In this document: positions 1 through 8,080 of the stretch, in pieces
Layout: every line of letters starts with the position of its first letter
Position numbering within the stretch: the stretch's first letter is position 1
The notes under the pieces: model-generated
What the model was told of the DNA's origin: nothing
Seen by the model: the letters and a program-made list of their open reading frames with translations, nothing else
Database searches by the model: none
From: an uncultured Hungatella sp.
GTDB lineage: Bacteria > Bacillota > Clostridia > Lachnospirales > Lachnospiraceae
NCBI GenBank assembly: GCA_910588325.1
Contig: CAJUPP010000006.1
Coordinates: 1 to 64,000, forward strand
Direction: 5' to 3'
Length of the DNA stretch: 64,000 nt
Made by a program: the position numbers and the translations under genes

Positions 1-1
1 G

Positions 2-451
2 GCTAAGAATTTGGAGGACAAAGAGGCAAGAGACAAGCTAAGTTTTGTCAGCATGATAATGGGAATTAACTTAGGAAACGCAAGTACCTGCCTTCCCCAC
101 AGGCTTCAGTACCCTTTGGGGGCGCATACGGATACCAGCCATGGTACAGGATTGGCTGCTCTTTTTACGGCGTGGGTTAGCTGTGAGCATGAGTACGCGC
201 CAGATAAAGTAGAGAGGGGAATCAGTCTGCTGTGCGGTCAGGAAGTACGTGGGTCAAAAGCGTGTACGGAAGAAGTATGCTGCTTTATTGAAAAGCTGGG
301 ACTTCCCATATGCTTAAAGGAAATGGGAGTGAATAGGGAACTTCTTGAGATTATGGCCTCTGAAGTGACGGGAAGTATCAAAAATGATCCGGCAGCGCAG
401 GACAACGGGATTATTATGAAATTATATACGATGTCCTTCAGCAGAAATTGA
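2..451 (+). CDS. Iron-containing alcohol dehydrogenase, C-terminal part (probable phosphonoacetaldehyde reductase)
   Basis: The reading frame is open from base 2, so the gene enters from the left and only its last 149 codons are present. The fragment has the Fe-ADH C-terminal helical domain signature PHRLQYPLGAHTDTSHG, in which two His 14 residues apart match the metal ligands His263 and His277 of FucO. The family reduces aldehydes with NAD(P)H and a divalent metal. The next genes are a PntC/LicC-type cytidylyltransferase and a CDP-glycerol phosphotransferase-like enzyme. In phosphonate-glycan clusters this position is taken by the enzyme that reduces phosphonoacetaldehyde to 2-hydroxyethylphosphonate. 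The family is clear; the substrate is inferred from context. PEP mutase and phosphonopyruvate decarboxylase would be expected just upstream of the window. Confidence 0.8.
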   Translation, partial: AKNLEDKEARDKLSFVSMIMGINLGNASTCLPHRLQYPLGAHTDTSHGTGLAALFTAWVSCEHEYAPDKVERGISLLCGQEVRGSKACTEEVCCFIEKLGLPICLKEMGVNRELLEIMASEVTGSIKNDPAAQDNGIIMKLYTMSFSRN

Positions 452-530
452 GCGGAAACCAAAACAGAGAAGAACGCGGCCAGAATGCGGCGAGTCAGAT
501 GCCGGAGGTTTGATATACAGGAGGGACACC

Positions 531-1265
531 ATGCAGGCAATGATTATGGCTGCCGGAAAGGGCAGCAGGCTGGGAAAGATTACAGAAGGAAAACCTAAAT
601 CTTTTGCAGAAATAAAGGGAAAGAAATTAATTGAGTATAACTTGCAGCTATTAAAAAAATACGGGATCAATGAGATCTTTATTGTAATAGGATATTGCTG
701 TGAGGCATTTGAAAAGCTTACGGAGGATATGGAAGATGTACATCTGATCTACAATCCTTTTTATGAGATGATGAATGTACTGGGTTCCTTTTATATGGGA
801 ATGGATTACTTGAAAGACGATTTTGTCTATCTCCACGCAGATACCCTGTGCGAACCGCTAATATTTGAAAGACTCGTTTACATGCCGCTTGATGCGGACG
901 CGGTTTTTCCGGTGGATTTCGCTCCCTGCAATGAGGAGGCCATGAAGGTGAAAACCAGAGAAGGGAGTATTGTAAAAATTACCAAACAGATGTCTGTAGA
1001 GGAGGCGGAAGGCGAATTTATCGGCATGGCAGCTTTTCGAAAAGAGCTGCTCCCGGCTCTGAGAGCCAAGACAAAAAGTCTTTTGCAGGAAAAAAAATTC
1101 AGCGAGTATTTTGAAAGCGCGGTTCAGAGACTGATTGATGAAGAACATTACCGGATAAAAGCGGTTTCTACAGCAGGGGCTTTCTGGACAGAGATTGATT
1201 TTGCAGAGGATTATGAAAAGGCTGCAGCTTGTATACCGGAAAGTTTGACAGGGATTTTTCTATAA
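531..1265 (+). CDS. NTP transferase, CTP:phosphonate/phosphocholine cytidylyltransferase-like
   Basis: Start ATG 531 follows the ribosome site AGGAGGG; an in-frame start at 510 has no such site. The 244-residue protein opens with the nucleotide-binding motif AAGKGSRLG (residues about 7-15) and continues with KPK and a conserved ALNVLGS-like segment (MMNVLGSF). It ends with EFIGMAAF and a metal-site-like FWTEIDFAEDY. This layout fits LicC (CTP:phosphocholine) and PntC (CTP:2-aminoethylphosphonate) better than sugar-1-phosphate enzymes. It would activate a phosphonate or choline-like head group as a CMP derivative. The upstream Fe-ADH favours 2-hydroxyethylphosphonate and the downstream phosphotransferase would use the product. 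Substrate assignment is inference; RmlA/GlmU-type activity is less likely because the hexapeptide and sugar-binding motifs are missing. Confidence 0.75.
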   Translation: MQAMIMAAGKGSRLGKITEGKPKSFAEIKGKKLIEYNLQLLKKYGINEIFIVIGYCCEAFEKLTEDMEDVHLIYNPFYEMMNVLGSFYMGMDYLKDDFVYLHADTLCEPLIFERLVYMPLDADAVFPVDFAPCNEEAMKVKTREGSIVKITKQMSVEEAEGEFIGMAAFRKELLPALRAKTKSLLQEKKFSEYFESAVQRLIDEEHYRIKAVSTAGAFWTEIDFAEDYEKAAACIPESLTGIFL

Positions 1266-1326
1266 AGATCCCAAAGGCGGATACACAAGAGCCTTGGATT
1301 AAATTCATATAAGGGAATGACAGAGA

Positions 1327-2559
1327 ATGGGATATAACGAGAAAAGCAGTTTATCGGAACGAATTTATATCGGAAAAAGAAGGTGGAAAGCATTTCTTTA
1401 CGGCTTGGCTTTTGATGCATGCCGGATTTTTCCTGTGGATCCGAAAAAGGTCGTCATGTGGACCTTTGAATGCGGAGGCGGGTACGGATGCAGTCCTAAA
1501 TACGTGGCGGAGGAAATCTTAAGGCAGAACCGGGAAGGAATAACAGACTATAAAATTTTCTGGCTTATGAATGATATGGCCAAGGAATTTCCCAAAGAGA
1601 TTATTAAGATTAAAAATACTTTTTGGCATCGGGTTTATCACCTGTCTACAGCCGGTATATGGGTAAGTAATAGCAGAACCTTTTATGGTACCAAAAAGAG
1701 GAAAAGACAGCGTTATATCCAGACCTGGCATGCCACTATATGCATAAAGCCAATCGGAAAGTATCGGGGAAATCTCCTGCCCAAAATGGCGTATATTGTC
1801 AGCAGATATGACTCCAGCCTTATTGATTACGTGCTGTCTGGGTCAAAGTGGTGCGATGATATGTATCGGGATGGTCTGATCTATGATGGAAGGATTATAA
1901 AAACAGGAACTCCAAGGTGTGATGTGCTGATAAACCAAAAGGAGGAAAAGCACAGGCAGATGAGAGAGGAATATCAGATTCCTCAGGAGGCGAACATTTT
2001 ATTGTATGCACCGACTTTCCGGGGAGGAAGCCAGAGCGGAAAGCGGTCTGTGGATGCGGAAGAGACAAGTATTGATTTTCGCCGCCTCATAGAAAGTCTT
2101 GAGAAACGATTCGGGGGATCGTGGTACATATTTTTACGGCTGCATCCCCAGCTGGCTGCAAATATGGGTGGGCTTCATACAGAGCAGGCCTGGGAGCGTC
2201 TGATCGATGTGAGTCAGCGGCCGGATATGAATGAGATTATAGCCGGTTCCGATGCATTTCTGACAGATTATTCCAGCGCAATTTTTGAGGCGGCTATGGC
2301 AGGACTTCCCGGCTTCCTCTATGCAGACGACCTGGAAGAGTATGTGAAGGACCGGGGAGATCTGATGTTTGATATGGAGAAGCTGCCGTTCTCATGTGCC
2401 TTGAATAACGAGGAGCTGATAAGAAACATTTTGGAATTTGACAGGGATAAGTATGAGAAAGATGTAGAAGTTTTTATGGAAATGGTGGGAAATAAGGAGG
2501 ATGGGAAGGCCAGCAGGAGAGTTGTGAAGCTGATGGAGAGAGGAAGGAAGAGACGATGA
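1327..2559 (+). CDS. CDP-glycerol:glycerophosphate glycerophosphotransferase family protein
   Basis: This 410-residue protein has the GT-B-like CDP-glycerol glycerophosphotransferase domain (TagF/TagB/LicD-like pathways). Visible family signatures are TWHATICIKPIG (normally TWHGTxxKxxG), LLYAPTFRGG, FLRLHPQL and DAFLTDYSSAIFEAA. The last two form the conserved His and DYSS nucleotide-binding region. Such enzymes act at the inner face of the membrane and move a phospho-alcohol from a CDP donor onto a glycan or polyol chain. Here it follows a PntC-like cytidylyltransferase, so it may attach a CMP-activated phosphonate rather than glycerol phosphate. The TWHG glycine is replaced by Ala. The protein is about the size of the catalytic domain alone, with no long N-terminal extension. 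Confidence 0.85.
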   Translation: MGYNEKSSLSERIYIGKRRWKAFLYGLAFDACRIFPVDPKKVVMWTFECGGGYGCSPKYVAEEILRQNREGITDYKIFWLMNDMAKEFPKEIIKIKNTFWHRVYHLSTAGIWVSNSRTFYGTKKRKRQRYIQTWHATICIKPIGKYRGNLLPKMAYIVSRYDSSLIDYVLSGSKWCDDMYRDGLIYDGRIIKTGTPRCDVLINQKEEKHRQMREEYQIPQEANILLYAPTFRGGSQSGKRSVDAEETSIDFRRLIESLEKRFGGSWYIFLRLHPQLAANMGGLHTEQAWERLIDVSQRPDMNEIIAGSDAFLTDYSSAIFEAAMAGLPGFLYADDLEEYVKDRGDLMFDMEKLPFSCALNNEELIRNILEFDRDKYEKDVEVFMEMVGNKEDGKASRRVVKLMERGRKRR

Positions 2560-2568
2560 GGGAGGCAG

Positions 2569-2942
2569 AATATATTGGGGCGGGGAAACTTGGCTGATGA
2601 GCTGTTTTTGTATAACAATTCAGATAACCCTTGGACTGTAATGTTTTATACCTTTGGATAAATGTACATTGATAATTTCATACTTATATCGGGAAATGGT
2701 ACAAAAGCCGGGATGGCATCCGCATTGTTAAATGTTCTTTCTCATGATAAGATAAGGATCGTTATGGGTGGAGGCATCTAATATGGGGATGTATTTAAAT
2801 TTGGGAAAAGCCGGATGCCAGCTATTACAAAAGGTATGTATGTGGACAAGAAAGGGTGGATTTTTATGAGTATAGCATGTCGTCTCCTAAAAGATTGGCA
2901 GAGTATACAGGATGTATAGTGACGGAAATGGAAGTGAAGTAA
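2569..2942 (+). pseudogene. Decayed gene of unknown family
   Basis: Between 2560 and 3194 there is no intact gene, but one frame reads like protein over about 120 codons. It has in-frame TAA stops at 2659-2661 and 2779-2781 and then a shift near 2870-2880 into the frame that ends ...SPKRLAEYTGC...TEMEVK at a TAA at 2940-2942. Segments such as DELFLYNNSDNPWTVMFYTF and MPAITKGMYVDKKGWIFM have ordinary protein composition and are not low complexity. I do not recognise the family. It may be a deletion or decay product from assembly of the glycan locus. The rest of the gap (2943-3194) shows no gene; the final bases hold the ribosome site of the next gene. Confidence 0.5.
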
Positions 2943-3194
2943 AGAGGCAGCAGAAGAAAGACAAATAGAAAGACAGCGAATAGAAAAGTGTATAGGGGGA
3001 CCCCGATATAAGCGTGAAGGTTGCGGACCTGAAACTTGTGTTGGGGTTTTGCTGTATTTATGGAATTTAGATAGATTGTCATTTAAAAGAAAGTAACATT
3101 TGGGTAGCAGTGAAAATAGGATATTTGTTACAGGATATATAAAAGATCACCACTTTACAAGTAAAGAGGAACTGGAAAAGAAAGAGGAAGAGAG

Positions 3195-4472
3195 ATGAAA
3201 AGCCAGATCGTTCTTTTTGGAGCAGGAAATAATTGCAGAGGGGTTATTAAGTTCTTGGGAAAAGAAAATATTTACGCGATTATTGATAATGATACACGTA
3301 GATGGGGTACACAAATGCAGGAAATAGAAGTTATTTCACTGTATGAGTATATTAGAAGAAAAGTAGCTATGCCCATTTTAATAACAATAACGACAGAATC
3401 TGGGAGAAGAACGGTTAGTAGTCAATTAAAAAATGAGGGAATAAACTTATTTTATTATGCACCATTTATTCAATTTGGATTTTATTCTACAACAAAGAAG
3501 TTAATTTCTCAGCTGAAAATGGATCAGTTAAAACCACTGTTTTATGGGAATAATCCAATTACTGACAAAATTATTGAAGAATTAATACATCAAAATATAG
3601 AATATGATGTTTATGATTGCATTGAGGAGGACTATCCAGTATTAAATCGAGAACTAGAAAAAAAACATTTAGTTAGTAAAGAAAAATTGACTTCTGAGAG
3701 AACATTATTTATTACGGATGGTAAGCAACATGAAATAAGCGATATTAACAATATGATAATAGACATTTCAGAGCAATACAAAAAATGTTTTTTGCCAAGT
3801 CATAAAGAGTTAAGGCAGTTTAAAAATATACATAAAGGAAAAAGGTGCTTTTTGATAGGAAATGGTCCAAGCTTGACCTATGATGATTTAGAGGTTTTGC
3901 GGACACAGGGTGAAATAACATTTGGCGTAAATCGTATTTATTTGAGTTTTGAGAAAACAAAGTGGAGACCTGATTATTATGTTGCTGTAGATTCAATTAT
4001 AATCGAACAAGATGCGCAGAAGATAAAGAACTATAGTTTTTCAGCGGCATTTATAGGTGATAATTACTCAGAAGATTTGATAATTGATAAAAATAATTTT
4101 TACTATTTTTCTAGAATGCCTAATTATTTTGAAGATAATAGTTTTTCTCTAGATATAGAAAAATATATTTATGGAGGAAATACTGTCATATATGACACAA
4201 TGCAAATCGCGGTATATATGGGATTCCGCGAGATTATTATATTGGGTGTAGATATGACGCAAACAGGACAGGGAGAGAGTATTCCACATTTTTATAAGAT
4301 TAGTAATCAGGAGAAGGAAAGACAGTTGACGAAAGGAAATATAGAAAACCCTTTAAAAGCATTTTCTATCGCAAAAGAAGTGGCACAAAAACAAGGAGTT
4401 AAAATTCTAAATGCAACAAGAGGAGGAAATGTAGAGATATTTGAAAGGGTAAATTTTGAGGATTTATTTTGA
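3195..4472 (+). CDS. DUF115 (Maf/MptE-like) protein with N-terminal Rossmann-like module
   Basis: This 425-residue protein starts after GAGGAAGAGAG. Residues about 4-95 are the small module that recurs in this locus (LFGAGNNCRG, then IDNDTRRWG). A central part (about 112-195) may be a degenerate second Rossmann unit. The C-terminal half is the 6-hydroxymethylpterin pyrophosphokinase MptE-like/DUF115 domain with RCFLIGNGPSLT (GNGPSL at 222-227), a YVAVDS segment, IYGGNTVIYDTMQIAVYMGF and LGVDMT. In flagellated bacteria DUF115 proteins (Maf) transfer nonulosonic acids from CMP-sugars. It sits directly upstream of the CMP-Kdo genes, so a role as CMP-ulosonate transferase is proposed but not shown. 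The C-terminus (ATRGG...EIFERV) matches that of the gene at 6912, marking paralogues. Its DNA is A+T-rich. Confidence 0.75.
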   Translation: MKSQIVLFGAGNNCRGVIKFLGKENIYAIIDNDTRRWGTQMQEIEVISLYEYIRRKVAMPILITITTESGRRTVSSQLKNEGINLFYYAPFIQFGFYSTTKKLISQLKMDQLKPLFYGNNPITDKIIEELIHQNIEYDVYDCIEEDYPVLNRELEKKHLVSKEKLTSERTLFITDGKQHEISDINNMIIDISEQYKKCFLPSHKELRQFKNIHKGKRCFLIGNGPSLTYDDLEVLRTQGEITFGVNRIYLSFEKTKWRPDYYVAVDSIIIEQDAQKIKNYSFSAAFIGDNYSEDLIIDKNNFYYFSRMPNYFEDNSFSLDIEKYIYGGNTVIYDTMQIAVYMGFREIIILGVDMTQTGQGESIPHFYKISNQEKERQLTKGNIENPLKAFSIAKEVAQKQGVKILNATRGGNVEIFERVNFEDLF

Positions 4473-4493
4473 AAGAAAGAGAGAACAAAGATT

Positions 4494-5150
4494 ATGAAAA
4501 TAGTAGCTTTAGTACCAATAAAGCTTAATTCTCAACGATTACCTCATAAAAATATTCTGCCTTTAGCGGGCCATGCATTATGCTGGCATATTGTTAATAC
4601 TCTTGTTAAAGTGAAAAAAATTGATGAGGTATATGTATATTGCAGTGATGAGACAGTGGAAAAATATCTTCCGGTTGGAGCGATCGTAAAAAAGCGAGAT
4701 AAAAGACTGGATAATGATCTGGTTAAAGGAAGCGAAATATATCGCAGCTTTATTAATGATATTGATGCTGATATTTATGTTCTTGCGCATACTACATCGC
4801 CTTTTATTAAATTAAAATCCATTGAGGAGGCGTTGGATCATGTACTAAAAAAGGAATATGATTCGGCTTTTTCCGCTCGGCGGGTCCAAACTTTCGCATG
4901 GTATCAGGGAAAGCCAATTAATTATGATTTAGATGATGTACCTCGAACACAGGATATGGAACCGATATGGATAGAGACAAGTGCATTTTTTATATTCAGA
5001 AAAGAACTTTTTACAAAATATAACCGTAGAATTGGCTTTCATCCCTACATTCAGGAAGTGAGTGGTTTGGAAGCTATAGATATTGATGAACAAGAGGATT
5101 ATGAGATGGCATTACGATTATTAGAGATGGAGAATCTGAAAAATGAATAA
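4494..5150 (+). CDS. CMP-ulosonic acid synthetase (acylneuraminate cytidylyltransferase family), probably CMP-Kdo synthetase
   Basis: The 218-residue protein has a NeuA-type N-terminus (VPIKLNSQRLPHKNILPL) in which the SxRxPxKN element binds CTP. It also has LAHTTSPF (usually LQPTSPLR) and a terminal DIDEQEDYEMA that matches the IDxxxDxxxA end of the family. These enzymes join CMP to the anomeric carbon of a 2-keto-3-deoxy sugar acid. The start of kdsA overlaps its last 8 bases and kdsD follows, so the substrate is most simply Kdo, although the sequence is NeuA-like rather than classical KdsB. A second CMP-sugar synthetase-like gene (9275) serves the nonulosonate set, which supports a division of labour. 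Family secure, substrate inferred. Confidence 0.8.
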   Translation: MKIVALVPIKLNSQRLPHKNILPLAGHALCWHIVNTLVKVKKIDEVYVYCSDETVEKYLPVGAIVKKRDKRLDNDLVKGSEIYRSFINDIDADIYVLAHTTSPFIKLKSIEEALDHVLKKEYDSAFSARRVQTFAWYQGKPINYDLDDVPRTQDMEPIWIETSAFFIFRKELFTKYNRRIGFHPYIQEVSGLEAIDIDEQEDYEMALRLLEMENLKNE

Positions 5151-5925
5151 AATGATGCTTATTGCGGGTCCATGTGTTATTGAATCTGAAGAGAATGTAT
5201 TTCATATAGCAGATAAAATGGAGGGGATAGCAAGACGACTGGATTTAGATTACTATTTTAAAGCGTCTTTTGATAAAGCTAACAGAACAAGCCTCTCATC
5301 TTATCGAGGGCCAGGACTTGAGAATGGTTTGAGGATTTTGGAAAAAGTTAAGAAAACTTTTGGATTCAATATAGCAACAGATATCCACGAGCCATGGCAG
5401 GCTGATCCAACAGCAAATGTTGCGGATATCATCCAGATTCCTGCCTTTCTGTGCAGGCAGACAGATCTGCTGGTTGCGGCCGCAAAAACGGGGAAGTTAA
5501 TAAATATAAAGAAGGCACAATTTTTAGCACCCTGGGACATGAAAAATGTGATAAAGAAAATCGAAGAAAGCGGAAACCATAACATTTTACTGTGTGAGAG
5601 AGGAACGTGTTTTGGTTATAACACTTTAATCGTAGATATGACAGGGATTGTGGAAATGAAAAAGTTCGGATACCCTGTAGTCATAGATGCGACACACAGT
5701 GTACAGAAACCAGGAGGAAAAGGTGACAGGACAGGAGGAAACCGAGAATATGTGGAGCCTTTGGCAAAAGCAGCGATTGCGGCAGGAGCTGATGCACTTT
5801 TTTTTGAAGTGCATCCAGACCCAGATCAGGCTTTATCAGATGGCCCCAATATGGTGAACCTGTATGATTTTGAGGAGATGCTAAAAAGAATACTTTTGGT
5901 TTATAATTCTGTACATGGATTATAG
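5143..5925 (+). CDS. kdsA: 3-deoxy-8-phosphooctulonate (Kdo-8-P) synthase
   Basis: The 260-residue enzyme condenses arabinose-5-phosphate with PEP to give Kdo-8-phosphate. Hallmarks in order are LIAGPCVIES, KASFDKANRTS, TDIHEPWQ, IIQIPAFLCRQTDLL, KKAQFLAPWDMKN, ERGTCFGYN, DATHSVQKPGG and EVHPDPDQALSDGPN. The Cys at residue 11 (GPCVIES) places it in the metal-dependent class typified by Aquifex aeolicus; the metal-independent E. coli type has Asn there. The metal ligands of that class (Cys11, the His of DATHS, the Glu of FEVHP and the later Asp) are all present. It overlaps the upstream CMP-sugar synthetase by 8 bp and lies just before kdsD, forming a tight Kdo unit. Kdo is unusual in Gram-positive bacteria. 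No dedicated KdsC phosphatase gene is seen in the window. Confidence 0.96.
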   Translation: MNKMMLIAGPCVIESEENVFHIADKMEGIARRLDLDYYFKASFDKANRTSLSSYRGPGLENGLRILEKVKKTFGFNIATDIHEPWQADPTANVADIIQIPAFLCRQTDLLVAAAKTGKLINIKKAQFLAPWDMKNVIKKIEESGNHNILLCERGTCFGYNTLIVDMTGIVEMKKFGYPVVIDATHSVQKPGGKGDRTGGNREYVEPLAKAAIAAGADALFFEVHPDPDQALSDGPNMVNLYDFEEMLKRILLVYNSVHGL

Positions 5926-5948
5926 ATAGAAACGGAGCTATTTATTTA

Positions 5949-6911
5949 ATGGACATTTTAGCGGAAGGAAAGAGAGTCTTTGATTATGAATTAGAGGCTG
6001 TGAGAAAAACAAGGGACGCTTTAGATGGGACATTTATCCAAATCATCCAGTTGATTACTGAATGTTCAGGAAAAGTAATTGTAACGGGAATGGGAAAATC
6101 AGGGCATATTGCGGCAAAAATTGCGGCTACTTTTGCGAGTTTGGGAACCTCTTCTTTTTATTTGCATCCGGGAGAAGCTATGCATGGAGACCTTGGTATG
6201 GTCTCAAGAAAAGATATTGTTATAGCTATCAGTTATAGTGGAGAGAGTGATGAAATCATTGCGATAATTCCTAATATTAAGTTGATTGGAGCTGTACTAA
6301 TAGGAATAACAGGGAATAGAGATTCAACTTTAGCGAAGGCTTCGGATTTTCTGCAAGTATTGCCTGAGTTTCAGGAAGCGTGTTATTTGGGCTTGGCTCC
6401 GACTTCCAGTACAAGCGCTGTGCTCAGTTATGGAGATGCACTTGCCGTAGTAGCAAGCGGCCTGTATGGGTTTAAAGATACAGACTTTGGGAAATATCAT
6501 CCGGCAGGGGCTCTGGGGAAAAAACTGATATTAAAAGTAGATGATATTATGGTAAAAGATGAGGATAACGCAATGGTAATGGCAGGAAGTATGCTGAAAG
6601 ATGCGATTGTTGAATTAAGTAAAAAGGGATTGGGATTAGTGTCTGTTGTGGACGAATATCAAAGACTGCAAGGGGTAATCACGGATGGAGATCTCAGAAG
6701 ACAATTAGAGAAGGGCGTAAACGTGTATGATTTGAGAGTAGATGAGATTATGACCAAAAACCCTGTAAGCATTTCTTCTAAACGTTTGGCTGTTGATGCA
6801 TTAAAATTAATGCGTGACAAAAATATTTCAGGGATGCCGGTTTTGGACTTTGAAAAGGTAATTGGCTGTGTCAGGCTGCAGGCAGTTATTCATGCAGGGA
6901 TTATTGGATAA
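5949..6911 (+). CDS. kdsD: Arabinose-5-phosphate isomerase (SIS-CBS)
   Basis: The 320-residue protein has a SIS sugar-isomerase domain (residues about 30-170: GMGKSGHIAAKIAATFASLG, HPGEAMHGDLGM, ISYSGESDE, PTSSTSA) and a pair of CBS domains (about 200-320: VDDIMVKDEDN, GVITDGDLRRQLE, MTKNPVSIS). This is the standard KdsD/KpsF architecture and length. It converts ribulose-5-phosphate to arabinose-5-phosphate, the KdsA substrate. It follows kdsA by 23 bp. The CBS pair could bind a nucleotide such as CMP-Kdo for feedback control, as proposed for the family. GutQ-like isomerase activity is an alternative, but the neighbours make the Kdo role much more likely. Confidence 0.93.
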   Translation: MDILAEGKRVFDYELEAVRKTRDALDGTFIQIIQLITECSGKVIVTGMGKSGHIAAKIAATFASLGTSSFYLHPGEAMHGDLGMVSRKDIVIAISYSGESDEIIAIIPNIKLIGAVLIGITGNRDSTLAKASDFLQVLPEFQEACYLGLAPTSSTSAVLSYGDALAVVASGLYGFKDTDFGKYHPAGALGKKLILKVDDIMVKDEDNAMVMAGSMLKDAIVELSKKGLGLVSVVDEYQRLQGVITDGDLRRQLEKGVNVYDLRVDEIMTKNPVSISSKRLAVDALKLMRDKNISGMPVLDFEKVIGCVRLQAVIHAGIIG

Positions 6912-8057
6912 ATGAGGGTTTTTAAAAATATGGAATATAAGAATATAAATGAGTTTACTGCTGCATTGGAAGTATTATCTAAAGTTAAAAAGTTTATTGT
7001 TGGAGCTGGAACATATGGAGGAATCTTAGGACAATATTTTGATAAGCATAATATTGAGTGGGAAGGATTTGTAGATAAAAATAGTGATTTAAGTTCTAAA
7101 AACGGAAAAAAAGTAATTTCTTATCAAAATATAAGACAAGAAGGTGCGTATTATATTATTTCTCCCTATCTATATAAACAGGAAATATTTTATGAATTGA
7201 AGAAGCAAGGAATTCCGGAAGAAAAAATCATAATGTATGGGGAACAGGATATTTTTTATGAGATTTATGATGACTTAGTTCATTGGAAACAATATACAGA
7301 TAGGCTGAAAGAGTATAGAGGAAAATATGAAGGAAAGCGTTGTTTTATTATTGGAAACGGCCCAAGTCTTACGCTCTCTGACTTAGAAAGGTTGAAAGGT
7401 GAAATTACATTTGCATGTAATTCCATATATGCAGTGTATGAACACACATTTTGGAGACCTAGTTTTCATTGTGCATGGGATAATATTTTTTGTAAAAAGA
7501 TGATGTCAAAGAAAGAGGACATGAAGAAGTTGACATCTGAATGTGGAGCTTTTTTTACAACAATATTAGGGGATGGATTTCAATATCGAGAATGCGAAGA
7601 CATAGGAAATCTATTTTTCATAAAAAGTGAACAGGCTGTTAGTGAAAACACCGGGCTGCCACTGTTTAGTGAGGATTGCAGCAAGAAGATTTATTCATCA
7701 GGTACAGTTGCATATATGATGCTTCAATTAGCTGTATATATGGGGTTTAGTAAGATTTATCTTTTGGGTATGGATGCTTCTTTTTCGACAGAACGGTTTA
7801 AAGATGGAAAAGTTGTAGTAAAAAGAATGATAAATCATCAGAATTTAATTGAGGAAAATGATGAGATATTTAGTAAAAGTATAATGCAGAAATATGGCTA
7901 CACATACATAGCAGATATAGATTTGCAGATGGAAGCGTATCAATCAGCACAGCAATATGCAGATTCTCATAAGATTAAAATATATAATGCGACGCGAGGG
8001 GGAAAACTAGAGATATTTGAGAGGGTAGATTTTGACAGTTTGTTTAATGGAAAATAA
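6912..8057 (+). CDS. DUF115 (Maf/MptE-like) protein with N-terminal Rossmann-like module, paralogue
   Basis: ATG 6912 touches the kdsD stop; an in-frame ATG at 6930 has GAGGG upstream and may be the true start. Residues about 27-112 form the recurring module (FIVGAGTYGGILG, FVDKNSDL). The DUF115 domain follows with KRCFIIGNGPSLTLSDL (GNGPSL at 148-153), FHCAWDN, YSSGTVAYMMLQLAVYMGF, LLGMDASF and a final ATRGGKLEIFERVDF. That ending is nearly the one seen in the protein at 3195, so the two arose by duplication and bracket the Kdo genes. By analogy with Maf proteins it may transfer a CMP-activated ulosonic acid. The next gene starts the nonulosonate set, so this copy could act on that sugar. 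Transferase role is inference. Confidence 0.72.
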   Translation: MRVFKNMEYKNINEFTAALEVLSKVKKFIVGAGTYGGILGQYFDKHNIEWEGFVDKNSDLSSKNGKKVISYQNIRQEGAYYIISPYLYKQEIFYELKKQGIPEEKIIMYGEQDIFYEIYDDLVHWKQYTDRLKEYRGKYEGKRCFIIGNGPSLTLSDLERLKGEITFACNSIYAVYEHTFWRPSFHCAWDNIFCKKMMSKKEDMKKLTSECGAFFTTILGDGFQYRECEDIGNLFFIKSEQAVSENTGLPLFSEDCSKKIYSSGTVAYMMLQLAVYMGFSKIYLLGMDASFSTERFKDGKVVVKRMINHQNLIEENDEIFSKSIMQKYGYTYIADIDLQMEAYQSAQQYADSHKIKIYNATRGGKLEIFERVDFDSLFNGK

Positions 8058-8080
8058 TCAGAGAAGATGAGGAAATTGAA

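Noticed and set aside
4494..6911. Kdo genes as evidence for a Gram-negative host
   Set aside because: All surrounding genes (lipobox proteins, CdaA/CdaR, YtvI, DUF5716/5717, ribosome sites) point to Clostridia; no LpxA/LpxC or outer-membrane genes appear.
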